A DNA stretch of 64,000 nt. It comes from Gonatopus flavifemur (lineage: Eukaryota; Arthropoda; Insecta; Hymenoptera; Dryinidae). The stretch spans positions 69,494,001-69,558,000 of the forward strand of contig JAFFJZ010000001.1 in assembly GCA_018340375.1 (NCBI GenBank), in the 5' to 3' direction. The notes beneath the pieces are model-generated. The model made no database searches. It saw only the letters and a program-made list of their open reading frames with translations, and was not told the origin of the DNA. Below, piece after piece: positions 22,889 to 35,098 of this stretch (position 1 is the first letter of the stretch; every line of letters starts with the position of its first letter). The translations under genes and the position numbers were made by a program.

Positions 22889-24351
22889 ATTCAAGAATAT
22901 ATCCGATAACTGTTACCAATCCTTTCTTTCAGTGTTGCGGTAGATTCTTCAAAGGATTTTTCAAATTCCAAGCTGTTTAATCGATAACATAAAAACTGAT
23001 GATTCATCAGATTTCGTGAATCTGGATTTCTTTTCTATAAACGATTTAAACTTCAAGAACATAATTTTTCATCGATTAATTTGTTCTGCGTATTCGTTGA
23101 ATTCTACTCCAAATTCCTTTGTCGCTGTGCGGAGTAAACCGAAAAGAATCACAACAAAATTAATTCCATTTCTTTCTTTGCAATGAAAACAGGGAACCCA
23201 TTTCGCTTTTCAAAAATTCTACAATTAAAATCAAAGCGCACTATATTTATTTAGAACAGAAACTTTTTGTGTATAGGCATGAATATTTTGTTCGCATACG
23301 ACGTGTTGAAAGAATTGACAAGATCACAATCATTATTATTGTATCGTTTCTTCAATTTGATACCAGTAATATTTACTTCAATTTAAAAATTGTCCAAATT
23401 GCACCTGAAGAATAAGAATGTAAAACAGATACCGATAATCAAACATAAGAGATACTGGAGTAAAAAGAAGTAGGCGTGGATGACCCTCACGCTTCAAGAG
23501 TAGATTCTAATGAATGGTTCTTCCACTTCTATGTGATTTTTCTCCCGCCTTCGAAAGTGGTTTTTGACTGGCGCCAATACCTCGGCGCCTGTCTTCGTAA
23601 ATTTTCAAGAATTTCTAAAGCGTCAAGTGTCATGCAAATGTACAAATGGCCAAAAGTCGTGAGCGTGAAATTGTAAAGCATATATTCGTTGTTCAATAAT
23701 AATATCGCAATTAATGATGGTCGTTTGAAAAATGATTATAAAATCATGACGCACATTCATAAAGTACTTTATTTTTATATCGATATTTTTTGAGTAACGA
23801 TCATACAATTTTAGCTTCCATGTTTTTATATATTCGTCCAAAGACATTCTCTTCTTTATTTCAACAAATACACGTACAACAAATAAAACAATATACATTG
23901 AAATTATCGGTATTTTATGTGCAAAAAAAACTTTAGAAAACATTCACAATGATTTGATAATACAATGTTTATAATCTTCACTCGGAAAGCTGTATGCTCA
24001 TGTCAGTTTGAAATCTACACACATATTTTATATTTTAGTAAACTTATTTTTCGTATCATCATCATTAATTGAATTCAATTCCATCATGATAAGAATACAC
24101 GACAACACTTGACTGGAGCATAAAATAGATTCGAAACACTGGGTACTCATGGAATTGCGTATTTCAGATTTACATGATCGATAAAGTGTCAATTAAAATT
24201 GAGCATACCGTTTTCTTGGAGTCGCGAAAGAAACAATCTGAGATTATTTCCTAATAATTTGAGTCTGTTGGAAAATTCATATTCACATCTGAGATACATA
24301 TCCAGTAGTATATTTAAATACTAACCCTCTTGGTAGAAGATAAATAATATA
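22889..24351. other. Intergenic, nothing supported
   Basis: ORFs at 23476 (+) and 23623 (-, 106 codons, Ile/Lys-rich) overlap on opposite strands and neither resembles a family. Confidence 0.35.
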
Positions 24352-24359
24352 TGAATTTG

Positions 24360-24556
24360 TAGGTATGTGCGAGTATGTACGAGTCGAGTATCTTCCACTA
24401 CTCAACATTTTTTGAGCCACTCGAATTTCTCGAATATTTTGTCAATTTTTTGTAATCGGCTAATGGGAAAATCAATCATTGAATACTCGGAAGTTTTTGA
24501 ACACTCGACTCGACTTATAGAAAGAAAAAAAAAAACTTAATACTCGCACACCCCTA
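24360..24556. mobile_element. hAT-like MITE (197 bp) at the Ankmy2 3' end
   Basis: TAGGTATGTGCGAGTA ... TACTCGCACACCCCTA with ACTCGA words inside. 8-bp flanks TGAATTTG (24352-24359) and CGAATTTG (24557-24564), 7 of 8 matching. Confidence 0.75.
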
Positions 24557-24572
24557 CGAATTTGATATGGAT

Positions 24573-24578
24573 TTTATT
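24573..24578 (-). terminator. Ankmy2: Putative Ankmy2 poly(A) signal
   Basis: AATAAA read on the minus strand about 150 bp after the Ankmy2 stop. Cleavage 10-30 bases further on would fall at the edge of, or inside, the hAT-like element at 24360-24556. Confidence 0.5.
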
Positions 24579-24728
24579 AATTAATGATGTAAAGTATAAA
24601 GATTCGATACAAAGTAAATTACACATAATTAAGTTTGAGATAAAAATGTATATGGCATTTTTAAATTATTCACTGACATAGGAGTGTGCTTCTATGTTTC
24701 TGATTTGTTTGTTATATCTCCTTAAAAT

Positions 24729-25394
24729 CTAATTCACGGATAAATTTTGTAACTTCGAACTAACGGCATTACCTATTTGTTCTTTATCGGCATCCGTTAA
24801 CTTAGCGGTATGCGTCGAAATTGTATTTGTTCCTGTTGATCGAGCACAAATTTTTTTATGTATGAACCAATGTAATCTTTGACATTCTCTGTCACAATAT
24901 TGTACAGCTTTGCATTTGCTACATTGTTTGCTGGGCTTTTCTTCTCCACACGTAACACAAGTTTGAGAATTGTCTGTGAAACCTCTTTGTCCATTGATGG
25001 CAGCTGATATAACGGATACCGCAGAGGGTGGATCGCTCCCTGCTAACGTTGCAACCATTTGTCGAAAAATTGTACTTTCTCTGAATGGAAATTCTCTGAC
25101 GGATTCTCTTAAGAATGCTTCTTGATATTCCGGAATACCCTCGGATTTGCTACATTTAAGAAATTTTCGTACCAACAGTTCCACTGGATCAGACTTTTTC
25201 TCTTCTCTCTCCTCCTGATTATTCGCTTTTTCGGCTTTCTTCTTTTCGGCTCTTAAAGCTTCTTGCTTCTTTTGACATTTTATTATCTCTGCGACGACAC
25301 AACCGAGATAATGGTACTTGAATGCCATTACCTCGTTTGTCTCTGCTCCTTTTGTCATTTCCTTATGACGCATTAATTCCAAAACCTTTTGAAC
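24729..25394 (-). CDS. Ankmy2: Ankmy2 exon 3 (helical region, MYND finger, stop)
   Basis: 221 codons plus stop after a TATTCAG acceptor. It includes ETNEVMAFKYHYLGCVVAEI, a K/E-rich stretch, and the MYND finger starting CVTCGEEKPSKQCSKC. No frame break is seen. Confidence 0.93.
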   Translation of the reverse strand, partial: VQKVLELMRHKEMTKGAETNEVMAFKYHYLGCVVAEIIKCQKKQEALRAEKKKAEKANNQEEREEKKSDPVELLVRKFLKCSKSEGIPEYQEAFLRESVREFPFRESTIFRQMVATLAGSDPPSAVSVISAAINGQRGFTDNSQTCVTCGEEKPSKQCSKCKAVQYCDRECQRLHWFIHKKICARSTGTNTISTHTAKLTDADKEQIGNAVSSKLQNLSVN

Positions 25395-26492
25395 CTGAAT
25401 ACAAAGAACATAAAAAATCACACTGTTTTTCCTATAAACATGGATTCAAAGTATTGTCAAGGTTTTTGAAAATATCATTGGTATACTAACTTTGTTAGCA
25501 TTTTCGAGTAATCCAGGACATCTTTGGAAATTGATAGCTACTCGAACAGGATGTACGTTCACTTGCATGATGAATTTGTGAAAAGAGTCGGCTAAGTGAG
25601 GTGGTAACATTGGTTCTGTTTGCAACCCTTGAGGTTTCGTATAATAATCGATATCAGCTTTGGGAATAAAATTGTTAATAGTCGCTACACAGTTGTGATT
25701 TCCGACGAACGCTGCCATTTGAGCTGGCGTTCGACCTACGCTGTTCGTAGCATTCAAACGTGCTCCATGTGACATCAAGAGATGACATAATTCTGCATTT
25801 CCGCTCAAAGCGGCAAAATGTAAAGCCGTATATCTGTGTTCGTGTTGACAGGCATTCACGTCTGCATTCTGTAAAAGGTTACACATACGAATATTTTATT
25901 GCAAATTTCAATTTGAATCTACATTTGCGTATACTTCTAAATTCAATCACATAGATAACCTTAAATTGATCTTTCAATCAGTATTTTTTTATTGAATAGT
26001 ATAATAAAGCTTCTGAATGCTTCTGCAAAATTCGTAGGTAATTACTATAATTGAATTCTATCTGATTTGATGAATTTTAATACAGAAATTTTTAAAATGA
26101 GATACACCGTTGAAAAACGTTTGTTGGTTAGAAATTTCTTCACAATCTTATACAGATCCAAGTATCGTGCGAACGATAAATTTTGATATTTCTACTACGG
26201 ATTTATATTTGCATTCAAAATAGGGTATAGATTTCTTTGAAACAAATTGAAACTAGTCACAGTATTTAATTTCAAGAATCTTTTAACCTACCTCATCGAG
26301 GAGCATCTGTACGATTTCCAGATTTCCTTTATAACAAGCATGTTCAAGAGTGCTCATTCCATGCTCGTCCACAAAATTCACTTCATTTTTATTAGCTGCC
26401 AATAAAGTTTTGAATTTAGCCACATCATTATTGCAAATTGCTAATAAAATTTGATTCTGGAAATCTGAACGATTTTCCGTGGCGGGCGCCAT
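24729..26492 (-). CDS. Ankmy2: ANKMY2: ankyrin repeat and MYND domain-containing protein 2 (complete, 3 exons)
   Basis: Joining 26492-26292, 25868-25491 and 25394-24729 gives 414 codons plus stop, close to the roughly 440 residues of vertebrate ANKMY2; all junctions are phase 0. Ankyrin repeats fill about residues 13-140 (e.g. YTALHFAALSGNAELCHLL). A charged K/E-rich helix is near 234-261. A MYND zinc finger is at 339-376 with spacing C-x2-C-x8-C-x2-C-x5-C-x3-C-x7-H-x3-C, so all eight zinc ligands are present. The start sits in a good context (CACAACATGG). In mammals ANKMY2 is an adaptor for adenylyl cyclase traffic to cilia and modulates Hedgehog signalling; a ciliary role here is inferred from the family. 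A poly(A) signal in minus orientation is at 24573-24578. Confidence 0.93.
25491..25868 (-). CDS. Ankmy2: Ankmy2 exon 2
   Basis: 126 codons between a TTTTACAG acceptor and a GTTAGT donor (25490). It holds the end of repeat 2 (NADVNACQHEHRYTALHFAA), further ankyrin repeats and the conserved linker region with DIDYYTKPQGLQTEP. The frame stays open for six codons past the donor, but the family sequence resumes only in exon 3. Confidence 0.92.
26292..26492 (-). CDS. Ankmy2: Ankmy2 exon 1
   Basis: 67 codons from ATG (26492) to a GTAGGT donor at 26291. It carries the first ankyrin helices (HGMSTLEHACYKGNLEIVQMLL) and ends in phase 0 within an ankyrin repeat that exon 2 completes. Confidence 0.93.
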
Positions 26493-26953
26493 GTTGTGAA
26501 TGTTGTATTTTGAGTTGATAACGATCGATTATGTGCATACCGACTGATGGAACGAAATAAAACGTACGCCCAAAATTTGAAATCTGCGTTGAAATTCTAG
26601 CTGGTAAATAAACATATCGCGATTCTTCGGGAAAGATCGAATTGAAAAGTCCTGATATGAATCTATTCAATGCGAACTTCAATAAATTCTTTTTCCATTC
26701 CATTTTACATATATTTAATTCATTCTTTATCTGCATGTACTTATACGTATGTCGGTTAATATGCGTATTATGTTAATAATGAATTCCGAAGAAACGGAAA
26801 AAACCAACTATTGTTTATATTGTTTATTCATTATGGGAATCACGAATATTATTATTTTTATGAACCCGGATCGAAGTTTCGTATGTTTTCCATTGATTTT
26901 CTTTAAGCACCGTTTTGTCTTGACGCTTTCAACTTTGCAATTTAAAATGTATT
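26493..26953. other. Region upstream of Ankmy2
   Basis: Must hold the 5' UTR and promoter; no TATA box or initiator could be singled out. ORFs at 26428 and 26749 are unsupported. Confidence 0.35.
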
Positions 26954-26955
26954 AC

Positions 26956-27241
26956 CCCAGATAACACACGGAGAATTCTCTTTCAAGAGCAAGAATAGAA
27001 CTCTTCAAGAATTCTTTTCGAACTAATGAATTCATATAGAGCTCTAGAGGAGTTCAATCTGTCGGACATTGACAAGCTCTTTGAGAATCTCAGAAGTATT
27101 GTTTGAGTACTCTTAAAGAACTTGTTAATGTCCGACAGATTGAACTCCTCTAGAGCTCTATATGAATTCATTAGTTCGAAAAGAATTCTTGAGGAATTCT
27201 ATTCTTGCTCTTGAAAAAAAACTCTTCGTGTGTTATCTGGG
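26956..27241. mobile_element. CCC...GGG fold-back element (286 bp), AC duplication
   Basis: CCCAGATAACACACGGAGAA ... TTCGTGTGTTATCTGGG with arms of about 120 bp through GAATTCATATAGAGCTCTAG. AC on both sides. GAATTC/GAGCTC word type. Confidence 0.75.
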
Positions 27242-27338
27242 ACGTTTGTTAAGGAAGAAAACGTTTCGTGAACGTTTCAATAATCTTGACATTTTTGTTT
27301 GCATACCTGGTGGAAAAATCTTACCGGAGAATTCTATT

Positions 27339-27619
27339 CCCAGCCAGCACAAATGATCAATTTGAATTTATAAAGACTTCCCAAAGATCTCTTGAACAGT
27401 CCCCGTTATGCGACTTACAATGGATTCCATATGAATTTAATGGATTCCAAATGAAAACATATTGAATGCCTGAAGAATTCATCGTGGAGTTCCGATATGA
27501 GTTCCTTCTGAACATTAAGTTGTTCATTGAGAATTCATTTTGAATCCAAAATAGTCATAATGAATACATGTTGATTAGCATAACGGGAGCTCTTTGTGGG
27601 AACTCTTGTGCTGTATGGG
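27339..27619. mobile_element. CCCAGACAGCAC-type element, GAATTC subfamily, TT duplication
   Basis: CCCAGCCAGCACAAATGATC ... AACTCTTGTGCTGTATGGG, TT on both sides. Reverse orientation to the 22504 copy with the same internal order. Confidence 0.75.
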
Positions 27620-27769
27620 TTCTTGTTCGTGAAAAACAATTCTTCGATACTTTATTACATTTCCTCAGATTTTTTCAAAGTTTTGCAGGGAGATTTCCAC
27701 GTTTGGCAATGAAATTCAGAGACATTTTCAGAGATTTTGAGAGCAATTTTTTTCACCAGAGTCATTGGG

Positions 27770-27995
27770 CACTGAGGGCAAAAAATTTGCTGAAACAGCA
27801 AATGTAAAAAATCTGCTTTGCTGAACTAGCAGAAGATTTGCTTTGACAGCAAAAATCTTGTTCTTTGAGCAAGCGCCTGCTGTTACAGCAATTCGGCATT
27901 GCATGTATACGGACTGCTAGAAAATTTGCTAAATTAGTAAATATTTTGCTGAAACAACACATTTTTTGCTGTAACAGCAAATATTTCGCCAATTG
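27770..27995. repeat. TTTGCTGxxACAGCAAA-word repeat
   Basis: Many AATTTGCTGAAACAGCAAAT-like words. The same type appears at 36425-36735, 41098-41780 and, more diverged, 50880-51085. Confidence 0.5.
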
Positions 27996-29580
27996 GGAAA
28001 AGTAGATTTTTAAAAATCGTTATTTTAGCAAGAACTTTTCCCCTGCGTTTGACCCTACTTGAGGATTTGCATTAAAATTTTTTCGAAAAGCACAGAAAAA
28101 CATGTAGAATCCTTAAGCTTTACAGTGTGAAAGAAGTTGGCCCTGCTCAAAAAACCTGATCCATTCTCGTTGAAAATCTGGATGACCTTACAGCTTTTCA
28201 TATCCCAAGAACGTATGATATGAACCGTGGTGAAAATCCACGAATGAAACCCAAGGAAACGAGTATTGAAACAAATAAAGCGTGAAAATGTTCCAGTTCC
28301 CTCTTAAATTACGCCTACATGACTCTTTGCTACGCTTAGATTACTCTTAGCTCACGCTTTAGTCGCGCTTCAATGCTTCATTTTCACTAGGCCTTCCATG
28401 AGTTTCAGGAGTTATAAACAAAAATTTTGAGATTCCCGTAGAAACTAAATCGGGATGTAGACTGGGTGCCAGATTATCCCTTTTCCTCCCAAATAACACT
28501 AATTTTTGTCCAACTTTCTGCCTTATATCTCTCAATGAAAGAATTATGTAAAAAATGTATGAAACATCATTTCTTACAGCTTTTGACCTCCTGTTTCGAA
28601 TGGCTTTGAGGAAATTTTCCTAAATCGTAAGCCGGAAAAGTTATGGGCCGTTTTTCCGAAGAATTGACGAATTTTTCACGTTTTTTTTCGAAAAAAAGTT
28701 TATTTTGGAACGGAAAAAAATTGTCAAAGACATTTCTACCACTGCAAACGGTGCTATAAATATCCAATCTGTGGGATCTCATTGGTTTGATTTTGAAATT
28801 CGAAATCACAGACACAAAATGGCGTCCGAAAGAGAAAAATGTTTTTTTCAACTTTGCGGAATTTTTTTCAAAAAGTATCTAGTTTGGTAAAAAAATTCTC
28901 AAGAATTAAAATGTCTTAGAATTAGTCAAAGAATACCTCAAAATTTTCTCAGCATGATTTTACAACATTTTTGAAAATTTTCTTTTAGCAGCCGATTTAT
29001 GTAACTTTCAATAAAATTGCACTGTTAGAAAAGTTATGAAGTTTTTTTCATAAACAATTTATTAACCAGAATTCATAATAAAATATTAAATTCAATAATA
29101 TAATTCTTAATGCTAAGAATTTTATTCTTAATCCTGAGAATTTCTTTCCTGATTTTAATAACATATTTGTGAAATTCAATAAATAATCATTACAGTTCAG
29201 TAAGAAATTGTGAAATTTTATCACTCATAATCAATTCAAAAACTTCTCTGACAGTGTGTTTTATCCAATATTCGAGCAGCTAAACCGTATAGTTGGAAGA
29301 CACTGAATGAATTTCTGAGATGAAAAACGTTAAAATCAATTCCAACCAACAAGGAGAATCAATCGGCTGCTAGCTTCACTCTCATTTTAATCAAAACTGT
29401 TGCAGTCTCAAAAGAGGTCTCGTCTTGTCTTGTCTCGGTCTTGAGTGGAAAAAAATTGCTTTACGTCCTAGATGCAATCAATACATGCCCATACTTGTTG
29501 ATGTAGAAATATGTCTCCAAAGATCGTGAAATCGAATGATATTTACTATTTTTAAATTTTGTTCAAGGATCTCGAGTCCA
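27996..29580. other. Intergenic, no gene supported
   Basis: 28985-29375 includes worn TAGCAGCCGATTT and AATCGGCTGCTAGCTTCA pieces of the 12553 family and an ACTGTTAGAAAAGTT / AACTTCTCTGACAGTG pair near 29025-29256. Confidence 0.35.
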
Positions 29581-30540
29581 CCTCTAATCGTGGTCGAACC
29601 ATGTCAGGTAGGACCATGCTGCGTAGGATCAACCTACATGGGATCAGGTTGGTCCTACCCAGGCTGGTACTACCTAATATGACTCTACCTAGAGGTCGGT
29701 ACTACCCTTCATGGTTCTATCCAGTCCTAGTATCAACCTGGGGCAGACCATGCTTGATATGGCCTCAGATAGTGATAAATGAATCTTGGAAATTCCAGTA
29801 GAACAGAACTTCTGTTTGTCAGGCTATTCGCATTTACAATACACTTATATTTTTTGATATTTTTGTGACAACGTTCTTTAATTAATCCGTGCATCATGTT
29901 GACTTTTAAAAATCACTGTGATATTGGTGCACTTGAAGTGAGTCGAGTTTGAGTTGGTACAATTGGAATCAGGCGAGTCTAGCTGGAACTAAGTTGATTC
30001 TATATTAGTTGTTGAGTCAGCCGACACCCAACCAGCAAAGTGCTTCCAAATTCAGCAACGTAGTAGCTTTTCCATTACCGTGAGACTGCATGCTACCATA
30101 ACATATATATGATTCAATTTATAACGTAGCACTACCTCAGTGCTACCAATATTATCAGAAAGTGTTACCAAGTAGTGCTCCTAGTAAAAATACTACCAAG
30201 TCGCTCCTATTTCCATACATCAATAAAGCCATATATGTACAGAAGATTTTTAACTGTATAAGTGAATGGTAGCACCACTGCCAGAAGCGCTGCCTTGATT
30301 TTGTTGGCTGGGCATGGCCTGTAACTAGCACCAGTTGCAACCAAGTTGGTCGTATATTGGTTGTTGGACCAACTATGATGGTCTATAACTGGCACCAGCT
30401 TGAACCAATACAACACCAACTTTGGAACCACGTTAGTTCCATATTGGTTGTTGGGTCAACGATCATGGTCTGTAACTGGCACCAGCTGGTATCAAGTCGG
30501 TCTAACTGGAACCAATTCTCATAATGTCTCATAGAATTTG
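29581..30540. repeat. Word-rich repeats: GGTAGGACC and AACTGGCACCAGC
   Basis: 29590-29770 repeats GGTAGGACCATG, GGTACTACC and CCTACC words. 30000-30520 has four diverged units of TTGGACCAACTATGATGGTC plus TAACTGGCACCAGCT. Both are class-like interiors without clear ends; ORFs here are artefacts. Confidence 0.45.
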
Positions 30541-31360
30541 AAATTTCCGACGAGGGAAATGATTGATCTGAAGATACAAACATCTTACGTTTGTTTTGAT
30601 AAACGGCTTTATTTCAGAAAAAGTACAAATGAAAGAAAAAAAATATATTGGTTACATATGCTCTTACACGTGGTGTTCTGTGTTACAATAAATTTGTTCA
30701 AACAAGGATTGACAAGAAATCCAACGTTTTTGGATTTTTGGAAAGTGGAGTTTCAGTGGCTACCTTTAAATTACAATATTATTCACTATGAGATATCATA
30801 ATTTTTTTATTTTCTAATATCTTTTCTTCTGTTCTTTGTAGTGATAAATTTGAAAATCAGGTATTAAATCGTCATTATTTGTGTGTCAATTTTGTTAAAA
30901 TTTCAATTATCGAGCTTAAAAGTGAGGGGTTAAAGTGTACATACAGAGAAAAAGGTGTCTTAACGAAAACAACATTCCACTTTTTCCGAAGAAATATGGG
31001 TGATATTGAGAGAATATTGTTTTAGTCCAAATTGGAGCTGTAAATTTGATTTAAATTTGGCATCATACCAAAACAGGGACACGTGCTTTTGGGACGTTTT
31101 TGAAACGTCTTCTGAACGTTCTAAGAACGTTTCAGGTGCACGTTGTGTTCTATTCCTTTGTTTTAAAGCAAGTTCTCTTAAAAGGAAGTGAATATTGTTT
31201 TCGTCGTACATAAAATCATGGATGATTAGATCGAAACACTATCCAACAATCGAGAAATCATAGAAACAAATGAACAATCAACTCCCCTTGATTCTCTTTT
31301 TTTAAATAATTTCCAATTCATTCTAATTATTCAATCGACTTGTAACAGAACTCACATAGC
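30541..31360. other. Intergenic, one GAACGTTC fragment
   Basis: 31060-31150 carries TTTTGAAACGTC, GAACGTTCTAAGAACG and CACGTTGTG words of the GAACGTTC subfamily. It sits between inverted blocks (AACATTCCACTT at 30970, AAGTGAATATTG at 31187). No gene. Confidence 0.4.
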
Positions 31361-31459
31361 CCCACAGTCCCGGAAGAATTCATAGAGAATTCTTATTAAA
31401 CTTATTGCGCTCTTTATGAATTCTTTAAGAATTCTCCCAGGACTGTGGTGCTGTGTGGG
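31361..31459. mobile_element. CCC...GGG mini-element, GAATTC word type
   Basis: CCCACAGTCCCGGAAGAATT ... CCAGGACTGTGGTGCTGTGTGGG-type right end (split here: GGACTGTGG, GTGCTGTGTGGG). The left end lacks the internal ACAGCAC. Confidence 0.5.
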
Positions 31460-31463
31460 AATA

Positions 31464-31706
31464 CACTGAGAACCCAATTTTTTAGACTGAAAAAAAATTT
31501 TCTTTGCCCTCATTCTAATAAATATTTTTTTCAATGGAAGAATTCTTCATCAGATTGAAACAAAAAGTTTCGAATTCGAAGAATATAATTTCAATTCGAT
31601 GAAAACTTCTCTCATTGGAATGAACTATCTTTTCTAGCGAAAACAAGATTTATCAGAATGAGGGCAAAGAAATGTCCTTTAAATCTAAGAAATCGGGTTC
31701 TCAGTG
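31464..31706. mobile_element. CACTG-end fold-back MITE (243 bp), TA duplication
   Basis: CACTGAGAACCCAATTTTTT and inverse GAAATCGGGTTCTCAGTG, with TTTGCCCTCATTCTAATAAA in the arms; TA on both sides. Confidence 0.7.
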
Positions 31707-31708
31707 TA

Positions 31709-34150
31709 TGTGTGTACATCGATTAATTGCAGTACAAAATTTGAGTCAGTGGGAAACCGATGATACAGCTTCTCAATTTGATGGATTTGAGTCTCGTAAT
31801 GCACAGTTCCTCAGACGTTTTTAGAACGTTCTGAAAATGTTTGGATGTTCTTGGAACGTTTAGAAAACCTCCGAGTTCTGTCACTATGTTTTACTCCCGC
31901 ACTGATCAATTGTCGCGTAAAGAAACGAGATCGATTCGAATTTGAAGCCTGAACTTGTTTGAATTCGTTTTTTCGATTGTTGAATATGCGCCAAATTTAT
32001 TATTTCAAATAATGAATTTAATAAATGCCTGTTCAATATGGCTCTTAAACACGCACTTTTAACCATATTTTTCTGATAATGATATCAAACATGACTTCGA
32101 TGATTTATCAAAATAAGGATTTTTATCAAATGCATATTGTTTGGTAGAATAGATAACATGCAATTTTGGCTTGCAACTGTTGAATTCACCGATGAGCTTC
32201 GAGCTGAGTGAATTAGATATTAAATCAATCTATCGTTGTTTTATCTCTTATCCATTTTATTTTCTGATCAACAAAGCCCGAGCTGCAATCTATGGCTGTG
32301 ATCGCAACTCAGATGCAATGTAAAAAACATATATTTATATGTGTAATCCGATAATCATTGCTTTATTTTATCTGACAACATTAGCTATAAACTATATTAA
32401 CATGTACATATGTGTAATCACATACATATGAATTTACATTTTATTCTTAAATGTCTATGTATCGTTACAAAACATTACTTTACAAAAATTGTATTACCAG
32501 AAAGTTCTCTGCGAATTTACGTTGAAATTCAACTGAATCTCATTTTGTTTTTCAGTCAATTATCATTTTAGAACTTTTTTTGGCAATACATCATTCTTCA
32601 GAAGAATAATGGTTTGTGGAGTTCTGAACTGGGTGAAGGAGTGAATGATGATGATGATAATTATTGATTTCTCTTTGTTTTTCGATTGCATAGATGGATA
32701 AAAGTAATTGGAAGACTGATATTGAAGTTTAACTCAACTTTGACGTTCCAAATATCAGTTTGATGGCTAAAAATTCAAACTTCTGCCTGCGGGAATGATG
32801 AAACAATCGTGAAGGTGTTTTAATTTCAAATGACTCATAAACGTACCATAGAAACCCTAGTCCTGGGGGCGCGATAATGATAAACCAGTGATCTCTCCGT
32901 TTTTGAGATAATAAATTTCATCAACTTAGTATGTGGTTTCAACCCGCGTGGAAAAGTTTTCCAAATTATATACAGTTTATATATAAGTTATATATAATTT
33001 TGAGATTTTCTCCACATTGAAATATTGGAAATCAATATTTTAAATGACAAAGTGCTGAAAAATTTGCACAAATCCATGAATGATTTCTGAAAAACATCGC
33101 ATTTTCTCTGAAAAAAAACTTGAAAAAACTCTAACAATCTCTGAAATTTCAATTAAAAATCTGATAAATTTGGGACATTCCGTACAGACTTTTGTCAAAG
33201 TTTTCCAGAATTTTTTCAGAGGTTTTGCATTTTCTGGCAAACGAAATGGTGCTCTAAAAAAATTCTAACGAAGCTCTGATGAATTTCTGACACTTTCTGA
33301 CTGCTGAAAAAGGAATTAAAAAATTCTCAAATACTTTTTCACGTATGATATCTGAATATAGCACACGAATGTATTTATAAGATTTCAAAATTTTCCAATA
33401 ATCATACGAATGTTAAAAATACTCCGAAAAAAGTCTGTGCAGAGTGTCAAAGATCTGATAGATGGCTCATGAGAATTCTAGAGATTTTCATAGTTTATCA
33501 GAGTTTTTCAGATTTTTGCAGAGATTATTGCAACGATTTTGTAGACATTTCCAACGAAATTTTTCCATACGAGTTTACACGAACGGTGGCAAACTACGCA
33601 AAAATCCAAGTGTTGATTGAAAATATCTCTCTCGATACATGAAGTATAAAATTTTGTGTATTTCGGAGATTTACAGGATTCCAAAATTCAGGAACTTTCA
33701 CATGAATCGAAGAAATTTTTATTGTTTCCTTCGTCAAGTGAAACTCTCAGCTTCATAGAACGACTTTTTATTCAAAAAATGATAAGATTTTACAGAAAAG
33801 ACTCCTTCGATTTATCGAAAGATTACTCATTGTTTGAACTTTCGCTTTCTCTGCGTCGGCAAAAACTTAATATCTGAATTGAGCTGAAACTGACAGCCGT
33901 CAAACTAGCAGGTGATTGTCATAACTTTTCACACAACATTTTTATCGAGAATTCAAGCAACTCAAACGTTCAATGAAACGCTAATCAATCGATTCCTGAT
34001 GTGAACAAATCTTCAACAACGTTTAATCAAAAGTTACAACAATCGGCCGTTAGCTTTACAGTTGCCAGTTACAGCCTTATAATACCTGAAAGAACCTCAA
34101 GTGGATGGCTGTGGTCCATTTGAGTATCTTAATTGTTTCATTTCGATCCA
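31709..34150. other. Intergenic, no gene supported
   Basis: 31797-31885 is a short GAACGTTC-word unit. 33040-33560 repeats TTTCTGA(A)A and CAGAGATT words, echoing the 4062 array. 33876-34080 is another AGCCGATTGT / ACAATCGGCCG inverted unit. Confidence 0.35.
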
Positions 34151-34152
34151 AT

Positions 34153-34526
34153 CCCAGACAGCACAGGAAGTTCTCTGTATGTTTCGGAAACGTACTCTTG
34201 GTTTTGCGTGTTTTGGTCTCTATGGAATAGATTTTCCAAACGTTTGAAGTATCTTCCCTTTTGATGCTTCTGATTGAGTTCTGAGGACGTTCTTTTTATC
34301 TACTACGGGATGTTCTCGCCATGTCTTCCAAACGTCCTTTCATGAAAACTACCCTTCGAATACACAAAATTACACGGTGGACATGAATGGAACTAAACGG
34401 GACATTCGCATGTCCCTGGGACATACATGTGACGTTCTTAGAACATCCTGAGACGTTATTTGCACGTTCCCTTTGTAACCAAGTACGTTTTCGGAACTTT
34501 CAAAAAACCTCCCGGTGCTGTATGAG
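34153..34526. mobile_element. CCCAGACAGCAC-type element (374 bp), GAACGTTC subfamily, AT duplication
   Basis: CCCAGACAGCACAGGAAGTT ... AAAACCTCCCGGTGCTGTATGAG with AT on both sides. Interior of ACGTTC(T), AAACGT and GGGACA words. Confidence 0.65.
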
Positions 34527-34605
34527 ATGGCCATTGAAATTTCATTATTTGCACACAGAAAAAATTACAATATGACAAATTACACAGGTCTACGAAAAAG
34601 AAGGT

Positions 34606-34812
34606 TCTCTTTGGTGCCCGAGGTTTGGTAACTGATTCTGAGTGCTTTATCTTTTATACATTATTTTCCATATATAATCTATATAATTGATGAATTTTAT
34701 ATATAAAAGATTATAAAAAACGAGCTGAGCCAACAAATCTGATGTTGTGTTTCGTATTCAGTGCCCTAAAACTCCTCCGAATCAGTTCTCAAACTTCAGG
34801 CACCAAAATGGT
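34606..34812. repeat. Inverted repeat with TTTGGTGCC arms
   Basis: TTTGGTGCCCGAGGTTTGGT near 34612 is mirrored by AACTTCAGGCACCAAA near 34792, through GATTCTGAGTGCT / AGTGCC blocks. Ends not defined. Confidence 0.4.
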
Positions 34813-35019
34813 TGTTGACTAGTGTTATAAGTCCGAAAAATTTCAACGAAAAGAGAATTGAATTTATTAATGTCCTTAAAAACAATTATTACTGTCAAGC
34901 TAGGGTGAAAATGGACTCAATAAGATTTTATATGGAATTTGTATCAAGTGTTAATGAATATTTGATATGAATTTGTCAAAACTTGATACCAATAAAATCC
35001 TATACAATGCGTTTCCGCT

Positions 35020-35098
35020 TCAGCTCTGAATCACTGACGTTTCAATGACCTGTGGATGACCTTGCAATATCGTAGAAGAGCCGTAACTGGCTCTACAA
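35020..35098. repeat. Fragment of the GACGTTTCAATG family
   Basis: Shares TTTCAATG and GTAGAAGAGCCGTAACTGGC blocks with the elements at 42757 and 54183. Confidence 0.5.
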
